Assembly (NCBI GenBank): GCA_944990035.1 | Contig: CALYLX010000040.1 | Span: forward strand, 546,049 to 610,048 | From: Clitopilus passeckerianus | Lineage: Eukaryota; Basidiomycota; Agaricomycetes; Agaricales; Entolomataceae | DNA length: 64,000 bases | Direction of reading: 5' to 3' | Notes under the pieces: model-generated | Database searches by the model: none | The model's input: the letters and a program-made list of their open reading frames with translations, nothing else | What the model was told of the DNA's origin: nothing | Shown here: one piece after another, positions 21,919-33,315 of the stretch | Layout of the letters: the number at the start of each line of letters is the position of its first letter | How positions within the stretch are numbered: the first letter of the stretch is position 1 | Made by a program: the position numbers and the translations under genes

Positions 21919-24378
21919 TCATCTCCCCCGTCCCGTCCCAGATCCGGCCCTCAAACTTGCAGGAACACCTGGTCCAGTTCTATTCCTCGGTCCACTAACG
22001 CTTCCAGACGGACCCGACCTCGGAGTTACAGCAGAAATTGGAGTTCCGGTTCCTACTGGAGCACCTGCATTAGGTCGCAAGCTAGGTGGAATTGCAGTGG
22101 TAGGTGGAGCCGAGGCGGAACTGGGGGGTGAGGCAATGGGGACGGATGACTGTCTCGCAGGACTGTAGCCTGGCAGACTAGGTCGTAGGGACGATGGGAT
22201 ATCTGATGCCTCCGCCGTGGTGTTTGATCCAGTCCTGTCATGGCCAGGCGCACTTGGCCGCATCCTTGACGAAGATATCGAGGCCTGCGCCGGAGAATGA
22301 TTTTTCTCGTTTCCGCTCCCAGTATGCTCCATCTTTGGTGTGCCAACCAAGGTCCTTTCCGACTGGTCAGACAGCCGATGAGCAGCAGGGAACACCGACG
22401 GCAGCACACTCTTCTGCTTGGGCGCAAGCGAGACCGTTGGGCTGGACACGACTGCTCCAAACTCTGTCATAGGTGGCGGAGGGGACATGTTCACTTCCAC
22501 TCCTGTATTCAAGCTCAAATCCGTGCCAGAGGCGGTTTTGAAAGGGTTCGAGTTCCTCAAGACGGCGGTGGTGGAGGTACTCCCTGAAGCTGTAGTTGAG
22601 CGGGATACTGAACTGTCTGGATCTGATTCCGACTCTGCCACGTCTCGGAGGAAGAACAAGGGCGGAGAAAGCGGCTGGGTAGAGGAAGAGCTTCGGGCAA
22701 GGTCGTATACTGGTGTTGGGGAATTAGGGTCAAGAGGTCCAGGAGGTGGTACCACCGTGAAATCAGAGTTCACAGTATCATCTGTCCCTTTTCTCTGCGA
22801 GGGTGCTTGTAAGGGCGGATTCGGGAATCGATGGAGGAGGGTGGGTGTGTTTGTTCCCGAAGAAAGGGATTCCAATGTAGATGAGTTTGATAGTGTGTGA
22901 ACAACGGGAGGAGGTTGAGGCGTAGGAGTCCTTGATGGCACCCGACTGGACCTTGGAGATGGTGATCCCATGCTCAACGACTCAAAATCCGGCAATTGAG
23001 GCAACAGATAATCTTTTGTTTTCCTCTTCTCTTCCCGCTTCCCGACCACACTCGTTTCCTCAGTCGCGAGCATCTTGGCTTCCTCCTCTTCCTCAATCGC
23101 CCTCATCCGTTCCTCAACATCCACGATAATTCTCGGACTGCCAGTAGACACCAACTGCTGGGAAAGCAGCAGATTCTCTGTACTCCCGCTCTTCCCACTC
23201 TTCCTGGGGGTAAACCCCGGGATTATCGGGTCTACAGGACTTTCAGTATAACCACTGTGCTCCGTATGCGCCTCGGTAACAGTGTCCATAGTCATCGATT
23301 TCTGTTTCCCTTTCGCTCTTGACCGGATTCGTCTTAGCTCAGCTTCGTCTGTGGACGTGAGGGAGGTGATAGACCCGGTTCGTTCAATGGCGGAGATATT
23401 GGTAAATTGACGGGGTGGGCTGCGCTTGGCGCGGTCGCGCAGGGCTTTACCGACTGTGGTGTCGTCAAATTCGAGTTGGGGAGGGGCCTCTGTACGACGG
23501 CTGGGTGTTAAAGACGGGGGCAGTTGCGCAAGTCTGGCATGTAGATATTGCGCAGGGATGGGAGGTATAGGTGGGATCGGGGATGCTGGTGTCGGGGAGT
23601 TAGGGGCAGAGGGCATTGAGTACATTGATTCTGTGGTTGCGACTGAAGGTGCAATGGAGACGTTTCTTTGGAGATTTGCACCTGCTGGTTCGTTTGGAGT
23701 GGGCATCATTGTCGCCATATCCCGGGGGGCCGAAGGGAGAGGCTTCACAGTTTCGGCTGCAAGATTAGGTCTCGAGGGTGAAGGAAGCCAGCCAAGGGTA
23801 GAAGGAGGTTGTTGAGAAGGAATGATTGGGGTGATATGGAGGAACGATGAAGCAGGGTCATCAACTCCCAGTGCGGCATATCCACCCCTCGAGAGTGAGT
23901 TCGGAGGCTGGAAAGGTTCGTAAATCATCTCCTGATCTTCGCTGCCTCCACCAGTAGGGGATCCTCCGATCGTCGATCTTCCAATACTTCTTTCAGCAAG
24001 CAAAGGCACGTCGCTCAACATCCTTTGATGATTCGAGCCTGAGTACTCCTGCATTCCCCTTGATCTGTTGCCGCCGCCTCGTCTATTCTGTGCTCTTCTG
24101 TGTCCCAGCCAAAACCAGACGCCGAGGCTTGTGAGAATTATGAAGGTTACTCCGCCTAGGGCGCCTCCGACGATGGCTCCGACATTGACTTTATTTCCTC
24201 CTGATGGCGACGTTGAAGGTGTAGCAGCCGTAGGCGCAACAACAATAGTGGTCAAAGACACGGTTGGTGTCTGAATCGTTGGTTCAGTTACAACGGATGG
24301 CGATTCTACCTGGCGCTTGGTGAAAGTTGGCCTGAGTGGCCGTGGCGAGTACGTCGTTGACTGGGCTTGTGGCGCCAT
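21919..24378 (-). CDS. Single-pass membrane protein with long Pro/Ser-rich tail
   Basis: 819 codons without interruption. The first 65 residues are Ser/Thr/Pro-rich (TPTVSLTTIVVAPTAATPST), suiting an O-mannosylated outer segment. Then comes one hydrophobic span (VGAIVGGALGGVTFIILTSL, then GVWFWLGHRR) preceded by Gly and followed by Arg, and a cytosolic tail of about 700 residues rich in Pro, Ser and Thr, which is disordered. The layout is that of Mid2/Wsc-like wall-stress or adhesion-type fungal proteins, but no diagnostic domain (such as WSC cysteines) is visible. No signal peptide precedes the ectodomain in this frame. An upstream frame from 24505 has the hydrophobic LLYIYLLTAFQV and could be a first exon joined by a weak gtcacc donor to ag at the codon before 24378. 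Function unknown. Confidence 0.7.
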   Translation of the reverse strand: MAPQAQSTTYSPRPLRPTFTKRQVESPSVVTEPTIQTPTVSLTTIVVAPTAATPSTSPSGGNKVNVGAIVGGALGGVTFIILTSLGVWFWLGHRRAQNRRGGGNRSRGMQEYSGSNHQRMLSDVPLLAERSIGRSTIGGSPTGGGSEDQEMIYEPFQPPNSLSRGGYAALGVDDPASSFLHITPIIPSQQPPSTLGWLPSPSRPNLAAETVKPLPSAPRDMATMMPTPNEPAGANLQRNVSIAPSVATTESMYSMPSAPNSPTPASPIPPIPPIPAQYLHARLAQLPPSLTPSRRTEAPPQLEFDDTTVGKALRDRAKRSPPRQFTNISAIERTGSITSLTSTDEAELRRIRSRAKGKQKSMTMDTVTEAHTEHSGYTESPVDPIIPGFTPRKSGKSGSTENLLLSQQLVSTGSPRIIVDVEERMRAIEEEEEAKMLATEETSVVGKREEKRKTKDYLLPQLPDFESLSMGSPSPRSSRVPSRTPTPQPPPVVHTLSNSSTLESLSSGTNTPTLLHRFPNPPLQAPSQRKGTDDTVNSDFTVVPPPGPLDPNSPTPVYDLARSSSSTQPLSPPLFFLRDVAESESDPDSSVSRSTTASGSTSTTAVLRNSNPFKTASGTDLSLNTGVEVNMSPPPPMTEFGAVVSSPTVSLAPKQKSVLPSVFPAAHRLSDQSERTLVGTPKMEHTGSGNEKNHSPAQASISSSRMRPSAPGHDRTGSNTTAEASDIPSSLRPSLPGYSPARQSSVPIASPPSSASAPPTTAIPPSLRPNAGAPVGTGTPISAVTPRSGPSGSVSGPRNRTGPGVPASLRAGSGTGRGR

Positions 24379-24505
24379 TTTCTACCGGAGCACTTCGCCA
24401 AGTGCGATATCCGGTACGAAGGGAAGATGAAAGGGTGAAAGAGGTGACTTGGAAGGCCGTCAACAGGTATATGTAGAGCAACCGTTGACGACTATCAACG
24501 GTCAC

Positions 24506-25396
24506 AGGAAGGGTCCAAGTTGACGGTGCGAACCCGAGGCTGAGAGCTGATACACATTTTCACAGGCCACCTCCACGAAGCGATGCACTTGTTAGAGCCT
24601 GCGGCATGGCTGATTGCCATCTTGAGTTGACGACGAGGCTGCGGGTTTGTGGTGTATCGGACACAGCCTTAAGGCTTCGAAGGTCCATACATGATGCCCG
24701 CGCCAAGGCAATGGGAGTTCACTACCGCAGTACTTTAGGCTCAAGTAATTGAGAGCTTGCGTCCAATGTACGTGTACACCTTCTCCAAAGTTGACTGAGA
24801 TTGCCTTAGATTTGAAGAGAAGACCGTGTGAGGCTGAAGGTGGTCAAGGTAAGAATTGATGGTAAGCGGGAAGGTCTTGGGTGATTTTCAGGACCGTCAG
24901 AAATCAGAAAAGGCCAATCTCCGTGACGCCAGGCGTTTGAGACCTCCATTGGACTAGGCCATGACATCTGGAGATGCTTATCATTAGTGTACCATCCCTC
25001 TGGTTGCTCTAGAGTCCGTGCTGCTAGATGTGAATCCTAGGAGGGCCTCAGTGACGAGTTCAAATTTGAGGATAGGCTAGTACTTAGACTTGCAACCACA
25101 TCTGTAAATTCTTTATCGCGACGCCCTCGGGGAGGCAACATCGGGCTGTTTGCCCGCTCTTCTCATTCGTGACGCGTCCAGACCACAATGCCGATCCAGG
25201 AGTTGGAAGCGATGTGCCAGTCAGAATTCCTGATATATGGACGAGATTTCGATGTTGATACACTTACGACATATAGCTTAGCACGAGATTGATGAAGGAA
25301 GCCAAGCATGAATGAAAGTATGGAGCAAATCCGTGAACCATGTTCAAACTACAACTTCGGGTATATTCGACGAATGAAAGAGCCAATTATATTATC
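24506..25396. other. Intergenic, nothing recognised
   Basis: Between the 5' end of the membrane-protein gene and the 3' end of the nuclease gene. No open frame of note, repeat or RNA gene is seen. Confidence 0.5.
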
Positions 25397-28300
25397 TCAC
25401 TGACTCTTTGCACAAACTAGCTCCGGAACCTCTGGCCTCTTTCCAACCTTGACAGCCTCCCTAATCGTATCGGCAATAAACCTACTCCGCTCCCAATCCA
25501 CTCCACGGGCATCTGTTGTCTCTCCCTCGTCATAAACCGTCCTCCAATCCTCCCAATCCTTCCTTTCACCTTCTCGCCTCCCAGTTCTTCCTGGTCCACC
25601 CATGCTCAGGGAATCATAGCTGAGCGAAGCATACTTTTCCTCCCTCCTCTCCAGCTTCCGTCTCCTCCCCTCATAACCTCTTACAACCAGATCTGGCCTC
25701 TCCTTCGCGAGTTTCTCGCCGACCTTAAGTCGTGCAGAGTTCATAGCTGCGCGGAGATTGCGCCTCTCTGACAGGATCTGGATAGACCGCTCAGCTTTTG
25801 AGGGGGAGTGGTTGGACTTTGAAAGCGATCGGGGATGTCCGTCTTGGCGTTTGCTGTTGATGAGGAAAGACGATGAAGACAAAATATCATCCCCGATGAA
25901 ACTCTGCGAGAACCCTCGAGCCAAAGGTTTGGCGGGAAAAGGGTCTTTCTCCGTCTTCTCCTGCAATGAAGAGCTTTTCGGAGACCTCCCCTTCTCCTTC
26001 TCCATCCCCCGCTCTATATTCCCGACCTCAATCAAAGGCTCTGAGGACGTAGGGGTCAATCTCCCACCAACAGTAGTGTATCGTGGCCGACCTGGATTCG
26101 AGCTGCCAGCGTCTGCGGTTACCCCAGAAGGCGCCACAGTCCCATCTCTACTTTGAGCTGGTAGTGCGGTTGCGTCTGCTGCTTTTTCTGTTGATTCATG
26201 GATCCGGGCTTTCTTCCTCGGCCGTTCTTCCACCTCGTCCACGATTCTGGCAGCTGTCCCTGCCATAGCTGCAGGAGGAGCTTGGATCTGAGACTTTCCT
26301 GTCCTCCTTCGAGGTGACAGTGTAGTTGGACCTCGGGGATTCGGAATCCAGATAGGCGAAGACGAGTTTCGAACCTCGATATGCCCCTTCTCCTCCTCCT
26401 CCTCCTCCTGCTTATCAGCCTCCTTCATCTTTCCTTTCTCCTCCCGTCGGTCTCGGACCGGAATCGGAGCCGGCATTGGCTTCCTGCTGCGGTATTCAGA
26501 CTTATTCCGAGCCGGTGCTGGCCGTTTCCGGTGATGCGCCACCAAAACGATTTCCTCTTCCACCACCTCTTGGTTTCTCTTCTGCACCCGCGCAGGAGAG
26601 GCTTTCTCCTTGCCTTTGGCCTTCAACGACTTTGAATGCATATCCTTATCCTCTCCACCTGTCCCCATCCCTATTTTTTCCACAAGTCTGAACGGCGAAG
26701 CTAACGGCCCTCCAGCCAATGGTGAATTCTTCCCTATCGCAGCTTTGGCTCCTGTGGTCGCGTCTGTGTCTGTATCCCTTTGGCTCTTCACCGACGTAGG
26801 GCGCTGCGGCTTGCTGATAGGTGTGAAAGGGAGCGGTGGTGGGCGTTGTAGCTTCATGGCCGAGGTCGAAGCTTCCGGTTGACGTTGAGGGGGGCTGTCG
26901 ACAGAGACAGAGTACTTCCTCTTATTCTTCGTTGAGGAAGAGCCGCCCAGACTGAGCAGAGGTGTATCCGTGTGCCTATCTCCACCTCCTGGCAAAAGCG
27001 GAGGTTTGATAGGTGAAGATACAGGAGTGACCAGCATCCTCTGCTGAGGCTGTGAGTTCGGCGAAGCGCTAGCCCACCATCTCTTCCCATTGACCTCCTC
27101 TGGATCAAGTCCGCTCATCTCACCAAACAAGAGATGTGCAGTCCGGCCTCGTTCGTCGTCGCTTGAGTCATAATTTGTGGTTGCTTGACTTGAGCGAGCA
27201 GCACCAGCTGGAGGTGATGAGGTGCGATGGGCACGAGTGCGGATAGGCCGCGAAGGCTTGCGTTTAACATGGGAAGTGGATGGGGCCGTGGTTTTGGTGA
27301 TTGCCCTAGTGGTGGAGGGTTGGACTTCGGCAGGAGCAGGTGAAGATGACAACAGCTGGACGGTGGCGAGGCTGGATTCTTTCTTGACTTTCGTGACGGA
27401 CTGTACGACTGAAGTCGAGCCTTTCGAACTCCCAGCGGTATCCTTGCCGGCCACACCGCTGCCAAACACCCCCTTCAACATCCTCCTCTCCTCCTCGCCC
27501 TCCATCCACTCTCCCAAAATTTCCATCTTGGTCTTCTTCCGCTCCCCTTTCCATTTCTCGGCGACTTGTTCAGCGCCTTCTCCAACGAGATTGCTCAAAG
27601 CAATGTTGCCTTCTTCTCTCTCCTCCTCTTTCTTCTCTCCTCCCACGATGAGTCTCGTTCTCATCTGACCCGGGACCTGACGATCCACGATCGGCTGCGG
27701 TATGGCATTCGACCGCTTTGTAGGATGTAAGCAGTCCCGGAACATCCTATCAATAACAACCCAGTCGAGCCCACCGAGTTTTGGATCGAGAGTGTTGGGT
27801 ATTATGCGTTTGGGTCGGAAGAGGGAGACGAATTGGCGGAGTTCTGGAAGGGGAGAGTGGCGGGAGAGAGGGACGAGCTGGTAAGATATGCATGTTTAGC
27901 AAAGTGAAGGGAGTAAGAGGACGGACACATACCAAATTATTTACTTGTTCGCCATTCAAGAGCTTCAGCTTCGTCTCGTAAAGATACGAGTCCCACTTCT
28001 TCTCGTCCATAGTGACGGGATTAACGTAGACGACATGTTTGCCCTCCCGACTGGTATAGCTGTACTCCTTCCCGTTGTCGTCACAAGCGACGTACGAACA
28101 ACGGTCGAACCGTTCACAGGCGTGAAACCTTGTCTCATGAGGTTCGGTCGTGAGTATAGATCGAAGAAACGGGTCCGAGAGAGAGGTGAGGACATTGTGT
28201 TTGTACCGGTCGACGTGGATCTACGCATACAGTAAGCCTTTTGGTTCGCAAGAGTGTAGAATTGGGACTACAAACCTTGGAATTGAATCCTTGAGCTACA

Positions 28301-29163
28301 GCTTTGAGAATATCTTCGTATCCCCATGTCCATGCGTTAATGAAAAAGTACGTCGTGGGTGGGAACAGCTTGACGAGCTCGACTAGGCCATCTGTTGCCC
28401 GTTGCTGCTCCTATGAGCTTTAGAGAACCGAAGAAGTTGAGCATGTATTGACCTTTGTTGGCGCATCCGCTGTTGAGAAGACACAAGCTGTGTCAAGGTA
28501 TATCGCATCCAACGTCTTGATTACATTCTGTCGTTCATCGTTGTCTTCCGCTCTCGCCAGATATAGCTGCAGGAAGGGATTCCGCGTCAACGAATCCAAA
28601 AACCAAGGTTCAGCACGAAAGTCTCCTGTGTGGAGTATGTTGCCTCGGGTTCCTTCAATAAGATACCTGTAGGGCATTAGAATTGATAGCACCAAAGGAA
28701 TATAATTGACCAACATCACAGCGCCAGGACAATGGTTCGCATCAACGGCAGTAATCTTCACAATCTCCCCGTCCTCCAACTCAAAGTCCCTCGTCTTATT
28801 CATTTCGATCACATCCAGAAGATCTCGCGAGCCAGTATAAACCAACAAGCCATCTGGTCCGACCACAGGCGCAACTTTCAGATGCCTAAACGTCCTTGTC
28901 TTCTGGGCCCTCATGTCGTTTGCCAACAGCTCCCTCTCGGCGTAAACCTCATGTCGTAGGAGCATGTTCTTTGCATCTGAGGTACATATGACTTTGGATG
29001 CAAAAGAAGGAGCGGAGAGTCCCGTTATGTGGTCGGTGTGCGTATGTGTGAGGAGGTGCAGTTGGGCCGAGGGAAGGGAGGATTCGGAAGAGGGCGTAGA
29101 AAATGCATCGATGCGGATACGATAGGGTAGGGCAAAAGATTCGAAGGGTGCTCCAGGCGGCAT
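25397..29163 (-). CDS. SNM1/Artemis-type metallo-beta-lactamase DNA nuclease
   Basis: Member of the beta-CASP/DRMBL family (SNM1/Pso2, Apollo, Artemis), 5'-exonucleases or endonucleases that process interstrand crosslinks, DNA ends or telomeres in the nucleus. Seen from the start at 29163: the metal-binding motif HTHTDHITGL, VDANHCPGAVM, ILHTGDFRAEPWFL and AIYLDTACVFS. Further on are TYFFINAWTWGYEDIL and, on exons around 28230-27750, KIHVDRYKH and EYSYTSREGKHVVYVNPV, matching the beta-CASP/DRMBL part. The exon from about 27890 downward adds RPKRIIPNTLDPKLGGLD and then a tail of some 700 residues rich in Ser, Pro, Lys and Glu, without a recognised domain. At least five introns are needed; the one after GAV uses donor gttggt (about 28730). 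The long tail recalls Artemis more than Pso2, but I cannot assign the subfamily. Confidence 0.85.
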
Positions 29164-29994
29164 AAATAGCTTAAAATCTTGATTTCAGAAGTCGAAGGAG
29201 AAGCGAAAGTGGAATAGTTGCTGTAATGAAACATTCAGGTATTTGTATACCGGATCTAGTCGCCCGAGTCAGTCCTTGTCGACATGTGGCCGAGTACCAG
29301 CACAGCAGCTCACCGTTTATTATCGTCGCGTGAGCCTCCGTTCTGCAAGCATCACCTATTCGACTCACTCTGACACTGACAGGCCGTGTGTGGTCCTTGA
29401 GTCAATCAACGGAACGTCGGCGTGACATACTTTCTCGCGTCGGTCACGTCTGCACGTGCCGTTATTCGTATTTCTCCGCGGTAACATTCTTGGAATCGTC
29501 TTTCCGCCGCTTTCTCAGGCTTGCTCAAGCTCTCCTCACCTCAATACACGATGTGTAGCTTCATGATTTCCTTTCTCCCGTTCCTGTCTTCTCAATCTCC
29601 AGCTTCTTCTCGCAATCTCAAATATATAGTCTAATTCAGATGCCCCGTCATTACCAAGAGAGGTACTTCGTGGGCATTTTGTAACTCCTTCTGCACAAAA
29701 CTGGAGTGAAGTGCAGCCTCACCTAAGGCTTGGAAATAGAAGGAAGCAAATCCGGAGGCAATGATGTATAAAGGATTACTCGTAGTTGCAGGTTACTAGT
29801 CCAATATACAAGGCGATACGGGTCATTTTTGTCATTACATATTATAATTCTGATAACGAAGTAATCGTCCGGAGACGAATAATTTGATGCTGGAACGAAG
29901 TGCGAATCCTGGTTCAACGAAAGATATAAGGATAGTGAGGAGAAATACGAAATTACATTAGAAATAAGAAGAATTACAACCAATCTTTTCTGCG
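29164..29994. other. Intergenic, nothing recognised
   Basis: Holds the 5' flank of the nuclease gene and the 3' flank of carboxypeptidase B (both minus). AT content rises after 29700. No coding frame is supported. Confidence 0.5.
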
Positions 29995-32017
29995 TCACGT
30001 AGAGCTCAAGGAGTGACCAGAGGTGATTTGGTCGAAGAATTGAAGAGCAGCTTGGCCGGTAGCGAGTTCACCGTACTAAAGGCACACCGTGTTAGTTGGA
30101 TTTCCTTGCAGCGAGTGGGAAGGCGTTCATTACCTTGTATGCGGGAACCAAATGTCCAGCGCCGTAGACACGAAGATATGACAGTGTGCCAGCTTGCTTG
30201 TATTGTCCGGCCGAATGACCAGCGACTGTGTAGTCAGCCCACTTTTGTTGCTTGTATTCCTTAGTAAAATTCGTTTGAAGAGCATCCATTAGGAGCTCTA
30301 CTCCATGGAAGTTGCAGATATAGTCCTATCAGAGAAGGCGGTGAAATGAGGGACAGCCAGCTAGTACAATAGGCTAAGACGTACAGCATCTCCGTCGTAG
30401 AGAATAGTCTTCACGCCGGCATTGATAACGGACTCGAGGTGAGGCTTGTAACTCCTCACCCAGTCGCCTGGAACAGAGAGCGGTGTGAGTTTCTTGGTCG
30501 GTATGAAGTGCCACAAGCAACCTACCAGTTAAGCCAAAGTAGCCCAAAACATCCAAATTGATCTGCTGCCACTCAACATCGGCCCCAATCTTGGTACGGA
30601 CGGAAGATAACCATTTATCAAATTTGGGTGGGTACGGGTCGGGGTTGCGGGCTCGAATATCATAAACCTATAGCGTCGTGATCAATTTTGAAACGGAAAC
30701 ATGAATAGTCAGGAAGCCGCTCACGTCATAATCAACGTTCAAACCTGATAGAACGTAAGTGTTACAGTATTGTTGTGCAATGAAGCAGAGGGTATCAGAG
30801 CTAGTGTTGTGGCAATTGACGATCTAGTTGTTCGGCGTCAATCTAAAGATGCATGCTTAGAAGATGCAAAGCCTTACCTGTTCCTTGCAAGCGGCTGGAC
30901 TTTTCCAGTATGTCTCTCCTAGTGAGATGTTGGCTGGAGTGGCGGTTGGGTGGTATGGGTTATTTCGTGCATAGGTGACATATCCAGCGTATTGGATAAG
31001 AGCGTCCTGCGGTGAACGTTAAGATTGAAATCGGAAGACTTTTAAGATTACCTACGGTTATGCCGTTGCCAATGCCCAAGACCTTGAGGTTGAGTGGAAC
31101 ACCAGAGACCGTGCCTGCAGCAATGGCGGCGTTCTGGGAGAGGAAGTGACTTTACACAATTGTTAGGCCAGTAACGCGACTATGAGATTGAATATAATGC
31201 ATACGCTGCGAATGCCGGACCATAATGACCGCCATATCTGGTTCGACCAAATTGATTAGATTTCGGTAAATCAGGGAAATCTGAGTATACGACAACTTAC
31301 GATTCCGTCCAGAGAGCAAGGTCGTTCTTCTGATACTTGCTGAACCTGGAGTCCTCAAGCCAAATTTGCAGGAAGGACCACACCTCAACAGCTGCTTGCG
31401 TAGAAGAGTTGACTTGAATGTCTCCGTAAGAGAAGCCAGCACCAACGGGTTGGTCGATGTAGAGGACGTTTGCGTTGGTATTCCAGGAATAGGGATTCAG
31501 ATCTACGGTCGAGCTATCGTTTCTAATTCGACAGGGACCGTGCTCCTGAATAAGGCCAGTCATGCTAGAACTGCCAGGCTAAGAGCAAGGTCAGCTTGAG
31601 TTTCATCGTTCATCAGAAATATTCTTACGCCTCCGTTGAACCAAAGAGCCAGGGGAGCAGTATCCGAATTGTTACGCGCGGCGAAGAACCAGAAGAAGAT
31701 GCTCTTGTTGGCAGCAATGTCACCATATCCGGAAGCCTGATACACGTTGGGAGTGGTTTCTAAGTTGGCAGGTGAGAAACAACGGCGAATAGACAACAAA
31801 ATTACTGACCGCAAACACCAGAGTTTTCTGTCACGCGGAGGGCTCCAGGAGTGGTAGCATTGGTAGCAGCTAATGAAAAAACCTTCGGTTGGACTTTGGT
31901 TTGGCCAGGCTCTTTCGGTATGCCACCAAGAACGCCATTGACCACTGGGAATTCGCCAGTTGCGAGCGCAGAGATCGGGAGGCAAACCAGGGCGAGTAAT
32001 TTTGCATAAGAAAACAT
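29995..32017 (-). CDS. Secreted serine carboxypeptidase B (peptidase family S10)
   Basis: Closest in window to carboxypeptidases A and C, with the same multi-intron layout. The start at 32017 ([19 protein letters not shown]) gives the signal peptide; the frame opens 13 codons upstream but the promoter block shared with A and C places the start here. Catalytic landmarks: [21 protein letters not shown] joined over an intron to YGGHYGP, DGDADYICN and [10 protein letters not shown]. Both residues that in yeast carboxypeptidase Y hold the substrate carboxylate (Asn of NGGPG and the Glu before GPC) are kept, so this copy looks the most conventional of the three. The C-terminus is [15 protein letters not shown]. 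It is transcribed away from carboxypeptidase C across a 1.3-kb gap. Confidence 0.87.
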
Positions 32018-33315
32018 GGTAGATTGTTGGGGACCTCCACGAAATTCTGCTTTCACTTATATTACAATCCATCATAGGTTGGGAAGCCTTAAAGAACATG
32101 CTTGGCTCTCTGGGCAGTGTTTGGAGAGTGGAGCATCTTGGGGCATGCGGAGGGGTACCATTCCCATGCAGTATTCTATGCTCGCTGGAGGCAGAGTCGA
32201 AGCGGCAAATGAGCTTCCATCGTAGTATGACGAGTCGTTGGCCGACGGTTTCCAGTCGTTACTGCGGAAGGGCCGATACAACTATTAGTGGGGTTCTTGT
32301 GGAGACCATTCTCACAGTTTTATCTCATTGGGAACAAAGGCTACAGTCAGTGTACTCGGTTTGATCGTAGGACCGATGCAAGTGCTCTGAAGTACAGGCG
32401 AGCTGATGCACCGATATCCATTGAAACGACCTTACTTCTCGGAACATTGGTTCATCCCATCAGTCTTCGACGCTAACCGTCCAGGATGGCTCAGAAGTTT
32501 GATGGATTCCCTGAAACTGGGCGTCGAGTGACGTCTTCAGATCTCAGATGTTACACCTTGTAGGGCACATGGTGTGAAGGAGCAAAGGTCGACAATGCGG
32601 CACCTGTTCTTTTGATGTGGCTATGCTACCTGCAACCTCGAAGCTTGCATTTGTCACTCGGATTCGGAATTCTCCTTCGGTCACGGTTGTTTACTAGTGG
32701 TCTACTATCATAGGGCTTGTTCACCTTCTCATCCATGCTCTACTTACGACATCTTATGTGATGGAAGACACTTTTGAGTTCTCGTCGAGAGTTCCTCCAG
32801 TGACTAGAGGGCGATGGCACGGTCAAGGCGCTGGATCAGGGTACCCAAGAGTCTGTGCACTGAATCGCCATTATCCAGTTCCACGGATGGAGCCTTGACT
32901 TACATTGGATGAGACCCGGTCTGTAAATGGTAAGAACTTGATCGGCATGCCACGAGGAGTTCATCTCGAAGGATATTCCGCTGGACCGGCAAATTAGACT
33001 AATTCAAATGACAACGTACTAAGGATATGATAGCATGCTCAAACCTGTTGCAGGGCAGTGTCGGCGGTGACGCCTTTTGGAGTTCCAATCCGCAGTAATG
33101 TTCGAAGCTTGTCTTTCAGAACGTCTCCCCAGAGTACAGCGTCGAGTACTATCGGGAATTCGTCTAATAATGTCAGTTCTGCCGAGAAATAGGGTCCGCC
33201 ACTGCATGGGAGTTGCTTCTTCGGACGCGCCCAAGGATGCAGCAAGGATGCGCAGCTTCCATAACGGCTCTATAAACTGAAGGAGGATTCATACTAGCCT
33301 GCAACAACATCCATC
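32018..33315. promoter_or_regulatory. Divergent promoter region of carboxypeptidases B and C
   Basis: B (minus) and C (plus) start at the two ends. For B a TATA-like TATAAG lies near 32058 and ACTGCATGGGA at 32162-32172 (minus strand), with GAGCCAAGCATGTTC between them. For C the same ACTGCATGGGA is at 33201-33211, followed by CTTCTTCGGACGCGCCC, and TATAAA at 33271, 45 bp before the ATG. The middle (about 32250-33000) shows nothing recognisable. The elements match those upstream of carboxypeptidase A. Confidence 0.55.

Noticed and set aside
26381..26635. Plus-strand frame starting with a run of leucines that looks like a signal peptide
   Set aside because: It is the antisense of the glutamate-rich tract in the SNM1-type nuclease tail; the leucine run is an artefact of GAG repeats read backwards.
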